From NCBI GenBank assembly GCA_943330705.2, contig CALQIT020000006.1:1-64000 (forward strand): a stretch of 64,000 bases of DNA, in the 5' to 3' direction. Source of the stretch: Streptomyces griseus (GTDB taxonomy: Bacteria; Bdellovibrionota; Bdellovibrionia; Bdellovibrionales; Bdellovibrionaceae). The notes beneath the pieces were generated by a model that ran no database searches, had not been told where the DNA came from, and worked only from the letters and a program-made list of their open reading frames with translations. Both the position numbers and the translations under genes were made by a program. Below, piece by piece: positions 37,336-47,793 of the stretch; the stretch's first letter is position 1, and each line of letters begins with the position of its first letter.

Positions 37336-37776
37336 GTGAAGATTTTTTTACTTTTTATTTTTGTGAGTATAGGCATGACACAAGCTTCTTTTGCTGGCGA
37401 TGATTACTGGAATGGAAACTGGTCGGGTTCCTATCAGCTGGTGATTCAAGATGAGCAACCGGTTGAGTGCGCAATCGAGTTAAGAATGAACTCTGATCAA
37501 AACGAAGTTGGGCTTCGGCAAATTCTTACCAATGGTTGTGGTTGGGACATGAGTATTCTGCTGGATCGTCGCGGGAAAAATCTATTCTTCAATGGTGTTC
37601 AGGTTGGAACAATCGATAGTGAGCAAATTGAAATTCAAAATCTTGATCTTGAGGAAAAAGGAATTAAATACAGCGCCGCTTTTCTTCGGCAAGCGGATGA
37701 CTCGCTAATCTTAAAAGAAAGCTCGGAATTCTCTTCCGGACTTACCGACCGAGCTATTGGGCGACTGCAGCGATAG
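37336..37776 (+). CDS. Small secreted protein of unknown function
   Basis: The GTG at 37336 is preferred: it follows AGGGGG and gives a clean signal peptide (VKIFLLFIFVSIGMTQASFAG). An upstream TTG at 37282 is possible. The mature protein, about 125 residues, is mostly beta-rich with two Cys (in PVECAIELRM and NGCGWDMS) that could form a disulfide. No family recognised. It precedes the large lipoprotein gene by 246 bases. Confidence 0.65.
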   Translation: MKIFLLFIFVSIGMTQASFAGDDYWNGNWSGSYQLVIQDEQPVECAIELRMNSDQNEVGLRQILTNGCGWDMSILLDRRGKNLFFNGVQVGTIDSEQIEIQNLDLEEKGIKYSAAFLRQADDSLILKESSEFSSGLTDRAIGRLQR

Positions 37777-38107
37777 GGAGAGCGATCTCGTTGAAGAAAT
37801 ATTTCAGAGCTTCATAAATATGATGGAGGCCGGGTTTTCCTTCGGGGGTCATATGACTAAAGTCGGCCTGGTGCCCACAGGGGCCCCTTGGGTTTCGTAA
37901 TTTGCCCTTCAGTAATTTGCCGAAAGTTCCGATTTTCCTTAAGATTGTGTTCAAATTGCGAAAACTAACATTTCCCTCGGGATCATATACGCGCAGATAA
38001 AGCGTTTTTTTACTGGGGCTTTTTGCAACTAAGAAGTGTTCTTCATCAAAGAGTTCTGAAAGGCATTCTTCGTCTTGGATTGATTCTTTTCTGTTTTGCG
38101 GCCTGTA
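37754..38107 (-). pseudogene. Coding-like frame without an obvious start (possible gene remnant)
   Basis: The - strand is open for 117 codons, ending at TAG 37754-37756. The part at 37754-37990 reads like protein, with balanced composition and ordinary codons (PEGNVSFRNL, GPCGHQADFSHMTPEGKPGL, HHIYEALKYFFNEI). No ATG or GTG occurs early; the first alternative start is a TTG at 37954, giving 66 residues. The upstream part is antisense to the lipoprotein signal peptide. It may be the truncated end of an older gene displaced by the lipoprotein gene. Family not recognised. Confidence 0.35.
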
Positions 38108-41100
38108 CTAAAAAAAATCAGCAAACCAATTTGGGCGTGAACTCGGTCGCTCCTTCCAACCTTACCGCAGGTCGATGGTTGAGTTCGCCTTCGCTTTCGC
38201 CGAGTCCAAGTCCAAGTGGCACACCTGTTGCGACTCCAAGTCCTGTCACGAACGGGTCTCCCGGCTCGGTGATTGAGCTTTTGGGTGAGGTCTCTGGGGG
38301 AATGGTGTTTACCCGAGCGGCACTTTTTATTTCAATCTATCCTTCATCCACTGATCCCACGGTGCCAGGCTGTCGAACCCAGGTTACCAATGCAAATTAC
38401 GGATTTTTGAATTCAAATTTATTTTTGGTGGAGGCTCCAATTGTGGCAGCCTCGGGAGCCCCAGTTGTAGGACCTACGCCGACGCCTGGCCCCGTTGTGC
38501 AAGGCGTGGATGTGGCTTTAGGACTTGCGGCGGAAGTGCGCTCATTAGCGTATCATGAGATGAATCCCTGCTACCGCGTGGGCCAATCATTTTCGAATCA
38601 ACCCATTACTTCTTTTGGCGGAGTCACTAAATACTTGGCCGATACAAATTTAGAAGGCTACGGAATTTATTTTAGTTCATCCTCAGGAAAATTTGCAGGG
38701 ACACCTCGGCAACAAGTGCTCAATAAGCGTGTTATTGTGACGCGCTTTTCGATGTTGGCTCCCGGCGCATATTTACCCAATCAATTATCGCAAACAACAG
38801 ATTTGCCACAGGCCGAGCCTTTGATTATCAGTGCTGCTGCGGGTGGCTCGGTCGGAGGGGCTCCTACAAAAGTTGTTTATCCAGGAAATGAATTCGTGCT
38901 TATTTCGGGCAGTCGCATTGATGCGATCAAGCCAGGGGTCGAGGGTGGCAAGCCCACCACATTTACAGTGACCCCAGCCTTGCCTGCAGGATTGGTATTG
39001 AGCAATGCAGGGCAAATTTCTGGAACGCCTGCTGTGGTTTTAGGTGCGCAAAGATCTTTGCATACGGTTACCGCAAGAAATTCTGTTGGCTCTGCAGCGA
39101 CGCAAATCAGTGTGGTTCTTTATCCTCCAGCCCCGACAAATTTAAGTTACGAGACCCTGAGAGCCACTTATTCAGAAAGTACGACGATCACTGCGAATAT
39201 TCCTACTTTACGTGGGGGACGACCCTTAAGTTTTTCGGTGGAGCCAGCTCTGCCTGCAGGGTTGAATATGGATCCGGTGACCGGAACTATCAGTGGCACC
39301 CCGGGACGCAATAGGTACAAAGTTACGACGAAGCACAAAGTGACGGCGTTTAACGAGAGCGGATATGTCTTGCGTGAAATTGCGATTACTATCTTGCCGC
39401 TTGCGCCACGTGAAATTTATTATTTTGCATTCAATGATCTGATCCTTCAGGAAACTGTGCGCGCTATTAAATACAATTCTGCGATGACGATGCTTTACCC
39501 ACGCGTGGTAGGTGGATCTCCGACTTTGTATACAATATCGCCGGCTTTACCCGCAGGACTTGTGATGGATGTGAATGGGGCGATCGCAGGTAGGGCTACA
39601 GCTTTGGCTTCTGCCAAGAATTATAAAATTGAAGCAAGCAATGACACGGGCAAAGTCAGTTTTAGTTTGCGGCTGGAAGTGATAGCAGCACCCGTAGTCA
39701 GCTTGTCCTATCCCAGCAACAGTTATAAATGGACGGCACTAAGTCGTATTGAACCTGTAAGTCCTGTTTTAGAACAAGGGGGACCCCTTGTTCGCTATGC
39801 GATTCTTCCACGATTGCCTGAGGGTCTTAGCATCAGCACCAGCACGGGTGTGATTTCCGGGACTCCGAAAGATCCTGCCTTGACGGACGAACAGGCCCCT
39901 GGCCCGATGCCTTACTTAGTGCGTGGTTTTGATGCGGCCAATAGAGCATACGATACTGAAGTTATGATCCAAATCACGGAGCCACCTCCCGCATTTAATC
40001 TGTCAAAGAATATTGTCCGCTTGAAGTGCACCAGCTTCAAAACAGAGCCTATTGCCTTAGTGACGCTGTCCTCATCTAATTTTCTACGTCCAGGTCAGGT
40101 GTTTAATCTGAGATCCCAGCAAAGTTCTTATTCGCTTCCACTAACCTTAATGCCATTGAACGAGCCGCAGATCTGGGAGGTTGAAGGTCGCTATCGAATT
40201 TCAGCGGAGCCTCGCGCAAACAGCAAAATGATCGACGTGAAATTCTGGGGTTGTCTTGACGGTTTGCTTGCTGCTGATAAAGTCACAACAAATTTTGAAT
40301 TAGAAATACAAAACTCAGCAGGGGTTTTGAAGAAATCTTTTTCTTTAGAAGTTCTGCCTGTACCACCAGAAAAACTTTGGTACGGCGAAATTAGTAACAA
40401 TTACTATTTACCGGACGCACAAAGAACTCTGGAAAAAGAACTCTTTGTGGATGATCCTTGGATGATTTCTGCAAAGACGACAATTGCCGCGGCCAATGAC
40501 TTTAAAGTTGTCCCGACATTGCCTGCGGGAATGATCTTGGATGCGCGCACAGGGCTTATTTCGGGGGCACCGGTATCTGTCGTTTCGCCCGCAAAAGACT
40601 ACGTGATAACAGCGGCCAATAAGATGGGGTCGACAAAGTTGATTCTTCGCCTGACGATTTTAAATAAATTGCGGATCACCCCTGCTCAGTTATTTCTTAC
40701 GATTCAGAGGGAAACAAAAACTTTTGCTAAGATTGAAAATTTTGATAAAAAATTGACCTTGAGCCAAAGTTACAGTCGCGGTTTGCGTTTCAATGCAGAT
40801 GGCGAACTTTTTGGTATTCCCTCTGGCGTAACAGGGATTTTAGGTAAAAAGGTCACTGTGACCGGCCAAGAAAACGGCGTTATCACGTCCAAAGGCAGCT
40901 ACGAACTGAAAGTATTAAGGGAAGGTGTTGGCGCCTCGAATATCAGTCTTAAATATAAAGGCGCGATCTTATCTGACCCTTCGTCAGTGGAAGCTGAAAA
41001 AGTCATAGGGCTTGATTTCGGTTCGATTGAGGTCGCCCACCGAAAAGTCAAAGCAACGCCTGAGCAAATAACCCGGGAAATCGTTGCCACCAATGAATCC

Positions 41101-43686
41101 GATAGTGGTCAGGTGACACTAGGTCTAAGCAGTGCCACTTTACCCAATGGATTTAAGTTTACATCCGATCCGGGCGGCGTAATCTTGGCCGCTGGGCAGT
41201 CGGCAACTGTGCGCGTGGCATTTGCTCCGAACTCTGAAGGGGACTTCAGTGGTGATCTGACGATTCCAGTGGTTTCAGGAAGTTATCAAGAAGCCCGTAT
41301 TCGTATCGAAGGCGTCGGCAGAGCCCGCACTGTGCCACTGCAAGTTGGCAATCGAGTTATTGAAAACAAAAGCATTAACTACGGTCTTGAGGTGGCAAAA
41401 CTTGCGGTTGCAAACACCGTTGAGAAATATCAAGCGTTACGATCGAGTATTACCACCGAACCCTATGAAGAAGAACTTTCCTTGGTAAATCCGCAAGTGG
41501 GTAGTTTGATCATAGCCTCAAATCGCATGACAGTCAGTCAGGGCGCAAAATTATTTTATGAGGCTCAGCTGCAAGTTTTGGAACAGAAATCTATTCCCAC
41601 TTTACTGCGGCAATTAAATGAGCTGCTTCGCTACAACTGGGGATCTTCGCGGGACGGAAAATTACATTCAGCAGTGCTGAGTCTATTTTCGCAATTAAAG
41701 ACTTTTAATTCGGCTTATGGATTTCGTAGATATTTGACCAGCTGGGGTGTCTATGAAGTGGTAAAGACGCTGTCTAGTTTGAACTCCTATGGGAAAACAC
41801 AACTGCGCATTGCGCTTCTATCAACGTTTATTCATTCGCAAGCCACCGTTCGAGAATGCGTCTTGCTTGCAAATTACTTTTTAAAACAGGCCAGCAGCGA
41901 TGATGAAAAATCCGTTCTACAAAAAATGGTAATTGTGCAATTTCCACAGCTTTTTGGTAACCCAGAATCTGAGTCAACCTTGGCCAGTTCCAGCCGACTG
42001 TGGGGCGCCCTCCTGCCGATGGGTTCAACCTGTCGGATCAAAAATCGCATATTGGGTTGCCAACAAGGTCTTGCCTGTGGCTATCAAGGTGTCTGTGTGA
42101 ATGAAGTCACCACCGAAGGTCTTGTTTGTGATCTGTCACATCTTTGCGGTGGCGGTCTTGGGTGTGCGCGAACAAGTCAGGAAAAATCTGGAACTTGTCG
42201 TCGATTTTTGGATTTGAATCACGCTTGCGGAAGTCTTTTTTATAATCTGAATGAAGTGACTTGTGGGCCTGGATTGGCCTGCGGCGGGGGCCTGGTGGGA
42301 GCCTGCGTTCCCAGCATCCGCCCCGGCGGAGCCTGTGGTCAGACTGGCGCCGGAATTTGCGAGAATGGAACAAGTTGCGCGGGCGCTGCGGGAGCAAAGA
42401 CTTGCCAAAGACCTTTGCCGGACAATTCATTTTGCAATGCCAATAGTCCTCCTTGTGCGAATGCACGTTCGCAATGTGCCGGTGGAATTTGTGTGCCACC
42501 GTCTACAGTGGGGGGATGGTGTGGCCAGGGCGTTGGCTGTAATTCTTCGGAACTCAGTTGCATGCATAGTCCTGTGGGTGCGGCCTACGGTGTATGCACT
42601 CGACCTTCAAGTGTTGGTGGGCCTTGTTTAACTCGTGCCCAGTGCACTGGAACTTTAACCTGCTCCGCTGGAGTTTGCCAAAATATTCCAGGGCCTGACC
42701 AGAGATGTAATCCTTCGGATGCTCGACCTTGCACCGAGGGTGCCTGTGTGACAATTGCCGTGGGACAAAATTTTTGTCGTACGGCAGGTCTCTTGAATGA
42801 AGCTTGTGGTCGTTCTGCCGCGGGTATTCCTTGTCAAGGTGATCAACTTTGGTGTGTTGATATTAATGGCTCTGAAAGTCGCTGCCAAGGCCCCGGACAA
42901 GTTGGCGAGTCTTGTCGTCGACGAACTTGTGCGGGGGATCTGGACTGTGTGGGTGAAGCCGATCCAACTTGTGAACGCAAAGGAACTTTGAATGATCTTT
43001 GCGGTGGTTCTTTCAATGGTCGGGATTGTAACAAAGATCTGGGGCTTGCTTGTATTGGAAGTACTGCGGGTATCAGTCGTTGCCTGCTTCCAGCAGCAGA
43101 AAACGAATCCTGCGATTATCTTCGCACTTGTGCTGCGGGTCTAGGCTGTGCGGCATTCAATCTGACCAGTCTTAAATGTGTGCGTCTGGCGGGGCTGAAT
43201 CAAGCTTGCGAGGGTTCTGCGGGTGGATTGAAATGTCGGTCCGAGTTCACTTGTGTCACCGCTGACGGAGCCATGAATTCATATTGTCGTGTGCCAGCAA
43301 GCGAAGGTGAATCTTGTTTGGGGGGTGCTCAGTGCACTGGAGATTTGAAATGCACTTCGGAAGGGGCAAGGCAGATTTGTCGTCGACCCGCGGGTGAAAA
43401 TGAATCTTGTTTAGGCAACAGGGGTTGCAATTCAACCAGTCTGCAATGTGTGACCAGTGGAACTCAGATGACCTGCCGTCGCTTGGCCGGCCGCGCCGAG
43501 TTCTGCGAGGGGCTTGCTAGTGGATTGAAATGTCAAAGCCCTTACGCTTGTGTCAGTGGTGTGTGCAGCGTGGTCGCAGCTGTCGGCGAGTGGTGCAACG
43601 GCCCAGCGCCGGCTTGCCAGCAAGGGCTAACGTGCCGACGTGCATTCGTTTTTGATGTTTCTGGAATATGTGAGAGGAACCCATGA
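38023..43686 (+). CDS. Giant lipoprotein with Ig-like (He_PIG) repeats and a Cys-rich C-terminus
   Basis: 1887 residues, starting at a TTG (38023). A lipobox (LFCFAAC, Cys about 28) predicts lipid anchoring. A Ser/Pro linker (about 53-80) follows. Five or six Ig-like domains with the repeated P-A-L-P-A-G-L ... I-S-G-T-P motif lie at about 291-340, 385-430, 485-530, 575-620 and 805-850 (putative Ig/He_PIG family). An ASH/choice-of-anchor-like domain (VRVAFAPNSEGDFSG) is at about 985-1105. A helical region follows, then a Cys-rich stretch from about 1332 to the end with Dickkopf-like modules repeated some ten times (for example CRRPAGENESC). Likely a large surface protein involved in adhesion or prey contact. 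The next gene begins 24 bases on. Confidence 0.75.
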   Translation: MQLRSVLHQRVLKGILRLGLILFCFAACTKKNQQTNLGVNSVAPSNLTAGRWLSSPSLSPSPSPSGTPVATPSPVTNGSPGSVIELLGEVSGGMVFTRAALFISIYPSSTDPTVPGCRTQVTNANYGFLNSNLFLVEAPIVAASGAPVVGPTPTPGPVVQGVDVALGLAAEVRSLAYHEMNPCYRVGQSFSNQPITSFGGVTKYLADTNLEGYGIYFSSSSGKFAGTPRQQVLNKRVIVTRFSMLAPGAYLPNQLSQTTDLPQAEPLIISAAAGGSVGGAPTKVVYPGNEFVLISGSRIDAIKPGVEGGKPTTFTVTPALPAGLVLSNAGQISGTPAVVLGAQRSLHTVTARNSVGSAATQISVVLYPPAPTNLSYETLRATYSESTTITANIPTLRGGRPLSFSVEPALPAGLNMDPVTGTISGTPGRNRYKVTTKHKVTAFNESGYVLREIAITILPLAPREIYYFAFNDLILQETVRAIKYNSAMTMLYPRVVGGSPTLYTISPALPAGLVMDVNGAIAGRATALASAKNYKIEASNDTGKVSFSLRLEVIAAPVVSLSYPSNSYKWTALSRIEPVSPVLEQGGPLVRYAILPRLPEGLSISTSTGVISGTPKDPALTDEQAPGPMPYLVRGFDAANRAYDTEVMIQITEPPPAFNLSKNIVRLKCTSFKTEPIALVTLSSSNFLRPGQVFNLRSQQSSYSLPLTLMPLNEPQIWEVEGRYRISAEPRANSKMIDVKFWGCLDGLLAADKVTTNFELEIQNSAGVLKKSFSLEVLPVPPEKLWYGEISNNYYLPDAQRTLEKELFVDDPWMISAKTTIAAANDFKVVPTLPAGMILDARTGLISGAPVSVVSPAKDYVITAANKMGSTKLILRLTILNKLRITPAQLFLTIQRETKTFAKIENFDKKLTLSQSYSRGLRFNADGELFGIPSGVTGILGKKVTVTGQENGVITSKGSYELKVLREGVGASNISLKYKGAILSDPSSVEAEKVIGLDFGSIEVAHRKVKATPEQITREIVATNESDSGQVTLGLSSATLPNGFKFTSDPGGVILAAGQSATVRVAFAPNSEGDFSGDLTIPVVSGSYQEARIRIEGVGRARTVPLQVGNRVIENKSINYGLEVAKLAVANTVEKYQALRSSITTEPYEEELSLVNPQVGSLIIASNRMTVSQGAKLFYEAQLQVLEQKSIPTLLRQLNELLRYNWGSSRDGKLHSAVLSLFSQLKTFNSAYGFRRYLTSWGVYEVVKTLSSLNSYGKTQLRIALLSTFIHSQATVRECVLLANYFLKQASSDDEKSVLQKMVIVQFPQLFGNPESESTLASSSRLWGALLPMGSTCRIKNRILGCQQGLACGYQGVCVNEVTTEGLVCDLSHLCGGGLGCARTSQEKSGTCRRFLDLNHACGSLFYNLNEVTCGPGLACGGGLVGACVPSIRPGGACGQTGAGICENGTSCAGAAGAKTCQRPLPDNSFCNANSPPCANARSQCAGGICVPPSTVGGWCGQGVGCNSSELSCMHSPVGAAYGVCTRPSSVGGPCLTRAQCTGTLTCSAGVCQNIPGPDQRCNPSDARPCTEGACVTIAVGQNFCRTAGLLNEACGRSAAGIPCQGDQLWCVDINGSESRCQGPGQVGESCRRRTCAGDLDCVGEADPTCERKGTLNDLCGGSFNGRDCNKDLGLACIGSTAGISRCLLPAAENESCDYLRTCAAGLGCAAFNLTSLKCVRLAGLNQACEGSAGGLKCRSEFTCVTADGAMNSYCRVPASEGESCLGGAQCTGDLKCTSEGARQICRRPAGENESCLGNRGCNSTSLQCVTSGTQMTCRRLAGRAEFCEGLASGLKCQSPYACVSGVCSVVAAVGEWCNGPAPACQQGLTCRRAFVFDVSGICERNP

Positions 43687-43710
43687 TTCAGACAAATCTA
43701 AGGAGGACTT

Positions 43711-46700
43711 GTGTTTAATAAAGAATCCTTTATTCACCGTCGCTGGAAAAGCATCTTAGCGGTTTTAGGGACCGGAGTTTTGTCTGCGGTTTTGACCCTT
43801 TTCTATTTCAATTCTAGCCCGCAACTGAATTGGGCGGCCATCGTCAATTCTTCGCAGGCTGTAGTGATCCGCGTGGTGGATGACATGTATAATCATCATG
43901 ATTATGCCATGCACACACAGCTAGACAATATTCCGTTTCAGCATCAGGCGAAGTTTACCCAGACTCGGCAACAAGTTCTTGCGGAGTTTCAAACTCTTGC
44001 GACGGAATTTGATACCGGGAAAATGTCGGTTCTTCGTCAGTATGTGCTTAAAGAGTGGTTTAAAGGGCAAAATATCACCATAAGGCTTTCTGACGGCATC
44101 GGTGGGACAATTGATACAATCCCCGCTTTTTGTCGTGGAGAACCGTGCAAGCTTGTTTACAAAACCCCCGATCGTCCCAATGAAACTGCTTTGGATCTTT
44201 TTTGGCATGAGCAAGGACATTTTCTGCAAGAAATTCAAGGTCGCGCCTATCATCTTATAAACGACAGGACGAAGGTGGAAGGTTCCTGGTACAGATATGG
44301 TTCCCGAGAGATCGAGGCCACATTGCTTGAGACCGATGGCAATTTGCAAAAAGCATTTGAGCTTACAGAGCGCCGCTATCCAAATACCTTTATCGATATT
44401 CGTAAAATGCATAGTGGATTCGATCAATGGACGTTGTATCAAAAATATTTTGCCTTTGTGCACGCGACGTTATCGTTTGACTCGTGGAAAGATGCTTCTG
44501 CCTACAAAATCGGTTTGGTGGTCAGCGATGTAGATCTTAACGGGGAAGTCCTGGGAAAAAAAATCATCGATGACTTAATACTAAATACTGAACTTCGCGG
44601 GACGGGAGTTTGGACATCAGAAGTCATCCGATTTATGTCCAACGTCAATCGCGTGTTTTTTACCAAATGGGTGAATGAATTTTTAGGTTCGAGTCCTTCT
44701 TTGGTAGATTTTCCACGCATATTTGATTTAAAAACGGCGATTAAATATCCGGATCTTTTTGCCCGGTTTGTCGAGGGCCTGCGCGGTGAAAGCGCACCTC
44801 ATCTGTCTGATATTTTGTTCGAGATGCAGACGGAATTCGCGAGGGGGTTCGGCGATGCGGAAAGAAGAGCCCTGCAGAATTTATCGCCAACAGAACTGGC
44901 TTCGTTAAAAAATAGTTTGATCAATCTTATGGCCAAAGGTGATCCCGGAATTTCTTTGGTGACGAAAGTGATTAATGACTTGGGTCTTGCTCCTATTGCT
45001 GACCTCGTCAGTGTGGAACTGAAAACTCAGGCCAATGTCATCAGTCGCCTTTTGAACTCAGGGCCTAATATGTGGGTGACCACAGGTCAGAATCCTGTCG
45101 GTGACACTTATATCCAACGAGGTCTAAGTGGAGCCACGCATATAACAGATAGCACCTCCAACGGCATTGCGGAACTTTTGAATCTTTTTGAAAATGGTGA
45201 TCATTCTGAAGACCGTTCAGTCATTCATTTTACCGATATCAACGAGTCCAGAAATCAGTTACCCCTTAATGCCGCATTTGGCAGGCCAGCTGTGGTTCGG
45301 GGTAAGGTGGACGACGGGCGCTTGCAGAGTCGTGCAATTGGGGAAAACCTTGGGGTCAAAGGGCTTAAGATTGCGGATGTTTCTGAGATTGGTCTTTTCT
45401 TTACTTTTATTGCCAATGACCAAATTCAATGGGCAAAAAACTATGCCGCACTTGTTGACTATGCACTGCACAGTAAAAAAATGCAGTTTAAGTTTGCGAC
45501 TGGCAGTCGAGGCGAGCAGTTTTACAAAGCGTTAATAGGCATCCTTGCTTCCGCCGACGAAAGTGGACTCAATTTTTACGGCGAGAATTCCATAGTCAAT
45601 GCGGAAGAGATTCGGCAAAAAATCTTTAATTTGAATAGAGAATATTTTACCGATACCTTTGGTTGGCAGGTAGCCCCAGCCCCATCCCCCGATCCCTATT
45701 TTCACTCAGTGACCGTGCGTAATGCCGATGGATCTATGATCGAATACTCAAACCTACCCACCGAGCAAAGAACTAGGCCAAATTTGGAAGCGATTATGCG
45801 TGATGCTCCTGCAGACGCGGTCATTGTTGTCAAAGATATGCAGCCGCCCAGCGATGTGGTGCAAGCGATTGAAAGCAGTCGCCACAATGAAGGCATTCGT
45901 GTTCTCAGAGAAGCGGGAGTGAATGCTATAGATTCTGGATTTGTAAATGCTGTTGTTCTAGAAAATCTCAATCAAAATTTTTATACGGAAAGTGAATTGG
46001 TCAGAAGGCAGCAATTCTTTGTTGAAGGTCGCCAGCTGATCGACGTTTCCCTAGATATAAATATTGTCGACGGAGAACCCAAGCTTGTGGTGGCGGCCTA
46101 TCAGAAAGTTCCTGCTATTCCTGAACATCCGGGACTTGGCATTTTGATGAAAAATAGCTGGAAGCAGCTCAGTGGTGCCGTGGGTTTTGCGAATGTGGCT
46201 TTGTCGGCTTACTCGCCAGCCCTTGAGATGTGGAAAAAAGCGATTATTGAGAAGAAACCGCTCACGCTTTATGATTATGCCACAGAAGTGGGTCAACCGA
46301 TTGCAAGGGATGCCGGCGTCGGATTGGGAATTGCCGGAATGATTTATTTGATCTCATTAAAAAGTGCAGTCGTAGCAGCAGGCTTAGGCGTGGGTGTTGC
46401 GGTAGGTGGCGTGGCGTTGGTGCCCGCTATTTTAGAAGATGTTTCCATTCCGACCTATGAACTCTTTAAGGCCTACGACGAAGAAGAAGCCGGCGGAGAA
46501 CTGCACAATCAATTTTTAATGCAGGCTTTTGAAGATGAGGACTATGCCACCGACGAGAACATGATTGTTGGCACCATTTACAATGCAATTCGGCCCGATC
46601 GTTGGTTGTTGGCGGTCATGCAATACGGTGAAGATGCCTTAGAGAGAAGAATTGCAGAAGCGAACAGAGCGACCGTAACTTTGCTTTCATCCAGCATAAA

Positions 46701-47241
46701 GTCCGCGTATGATGATGCCCTTTTTGCAACCAGCCAGGCGAATAAGGTCAGCACTGCCAATTGGTCCTTGATCGCATTGCGGTTGTCGCGGGAAGAGCTG
46801 ATTAATCGCTTTCCCGCAGAAGCCAAAGCCCCCAGCACGTATGATTTGATTATGAGTTTGCGAGCGAAAATCAAAGTTCCCTTCTATGATATTGGGCCCA
46901 ACCCAACTAGGCCCAACTCTTGGAATAAATATTTAGGAAAGCTAATCGAGCGCATGGTCGCAGAAAGACGTGAAGCCGAACTTGAGGAGTTTATGACACA
47001 CCTGCCTCCGGATTTCTTGAAAGAACTTCCAGGATATGAATATTCTGAGGCCGATCCCAATTTAGATGAGTTCCGTCTTTTTCCTTATGATCTGCAAGAT
47101 GACTCTGATTTTGTCGGCAAGTACGATTATTACGAGCCAGGCGGCGGAGGCAACAGTCCCCTGATGGACTCTGAAGTGATCTCAACCTCAGATCTGTTTT
47201 TTGATAACGATTCATTTACAGACAGTGCAGTTCATTGGTGA
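43711..47241 (+). CDS. Large membrane-anchored protein with an HEQGH metallopeptidase-like motif
   Basis: 1176 residues, starting with GTG after AAGGAGGACTT. Residues 16-33 form a signal anchor. HEQGH at 166-170 in DLFWHEQGHFLQEIQG fits HExxH zinc peptidases, with REIEATLLETDG at 199-210 providing possible third-ligand acids. A Gly/Ala-rich hydrophobic stretch at about 870-910 (IAGMIYLISLKSAVVAAGLG) could be a membrane hairpin. The last ~50 residues are very acidic. No close family recognised overall. It is very likely co-transcribed with the giant lipoprotein; the two may work together on the cell surface or on a target cell. Confidence 0.7.
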   Translation: MFNKESFIHRRWKSILAVLGTGVLSAVLTLFYFNSSPQLNWAAIVNSSQAVVIRVVDDMYNHHDYAMHTQLDNIPFQHQAKFTQTRQQVLAEFQTLATEFDTGKMSVLRQYVLKEWFKGQNITIRLSDGIGGTIDTIPAFCRGEPCKLVYKTPDRPNETALDLFWHEQGHFLQEIQGRAYHLINDRTKVEGSWYRYGSREIEATLLETDGNLQKAFELTERRYPNTFIDIRKMHSGFDQWTLYQKYFAFVHATLSFDSWKDASAYKIGLVVSDVDLNGEVLGKKIIDDLILNTELRGTGVWTSEVIRFMSNVNRVFFTKWVNEFLGSSPSLVDFPRIFDLKTAIKYPDLFARFVEGLRGESAPHLSDILFEMQTEFARGFGDAERRALQNLSPTELASLKNSLINLMAKGDPGISLVTKVINDLGLAPIADLVSVELKTQANVISRLLNSGPNMWVTTGQNPVGDTYIQRGLSGATHITDSTSNGIAELLNLFENGDHSEDRSVIHFTDINESRNQLPLNAAFGRPAVVRGKVDDGRLQSRAIGENLGVKGLKIADVSEIGLFFTFIANDQIQWAKNYAALVDYALHSKKMQFKFATGSRGEQFYKALIGILASADESGLNFYGENSIVNAEEIRQKIFNLNREYFTDTFGWQVAPAPSPDPYFHSVTVRNADGSMIEYSNLPTEQRTRPNLEAIMRDAPADAVIVVKDMQPPSDVVQAIESSRHNEGIRVLREAGVNAIDSGFVNAVVLENLNQNFYTESELVRRQQFFVEGRQLIDVSLDINIVDGEPKLVVAAYQKVPAIPEHPGLGILMKNSWKQLSGAVGFANVALSAYSPALEMWKKAIIEKKPLTLYDYATEVGQPIARDAGVGLGIAGMIYLISLKSAVVAAGLGVGVAVGGVALVPAILEDVSIPTYELFKAYDEEEAGGELHNQFLMQAFEDEDYATDENMIVGTIYNAIRPDRWLLAVMQYGEDALERRIAEANRATVTLLSSSIKSAYDDALFATSQANKVSTANWSLIALRLSREELINRFPAEAKAPSTYDLIMSLRAKIKVPFYDIGPNPTRPNSWNKYLGKLIERMVAERREAELEEFMTHLPPDFLKELPGYEYSEADPNLDEFRLFPYDLQDDSDFVGKYDYYEPGGGGNSPLMDSEVISTSDLFFDNDSFTDSAVHW

Positions 47242-47286
47242 TTGGGAATGGATGGGGTTCGATCAGCGATAGCGAGTGCGAGAAAA

Positions 47287-47706
47287 TTATAGGGGTTGGC
47301 ATATTTCAAATAGTTCATAATTAAACAAGCGAGGTTTAATTTCCGGTTTACTATTATCCATTGTCATATCCATGTCCATCGCTTCAGAATGGGCTTTTGG
47401 AGAATGCAATTTATGCATAGGTGCCGAAGGCTTTTTCCACTGAAAGTAAATGCTACTAAAAGTGATGAGTAGAAGAGCGATGCTGAGAAATTCAAATGGA
47501 ATTGCTTGGACTAAAATTCCGTAGGGCGAATGTTTTTCAGAAACACCGGCGGCTTTTAAACCCTGGCCAATATTGGCAATATTAAAACCGACAAAGGTTG
47601 TCGCGATGGGTATGAGTTCTATGACCGGACTAGCCGTATTGTTGATCATAAACGCCAGTCGTTCCTTGTAGCCGCTTTTATTTGCTGAAGAATTTGCGGG
47701 CAGTGC
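47287..47706 (-). pseudogene. Fragment of a Na+/H+ antiporter-like (NhaC family) gene
   Basis: KERLAFMINNTASPVIELIPI resembles the conserved region of NhaC-type antiporters (RxKLAYxxDSTAxPxxxLxP). Two membrane segments are visible, then a tail with KLHSPKAHSEAMDMDMTMDN, rich in His and Met. The frame continues upstream to 47856 but that part is antisense to the CopB fragment and is not conserved. N-terminal half missing, so this is a remnant. Family assignment is tentative. Confidence 0.4.
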
Positions 47707-47793
47707 CTTGGGAACATCTAAGGTGAAAAAGATCGTTGAGGCCGAGACATATTGGCACTGCGGTTGGACATTTTGTGAACCAAGGAGACTCTC

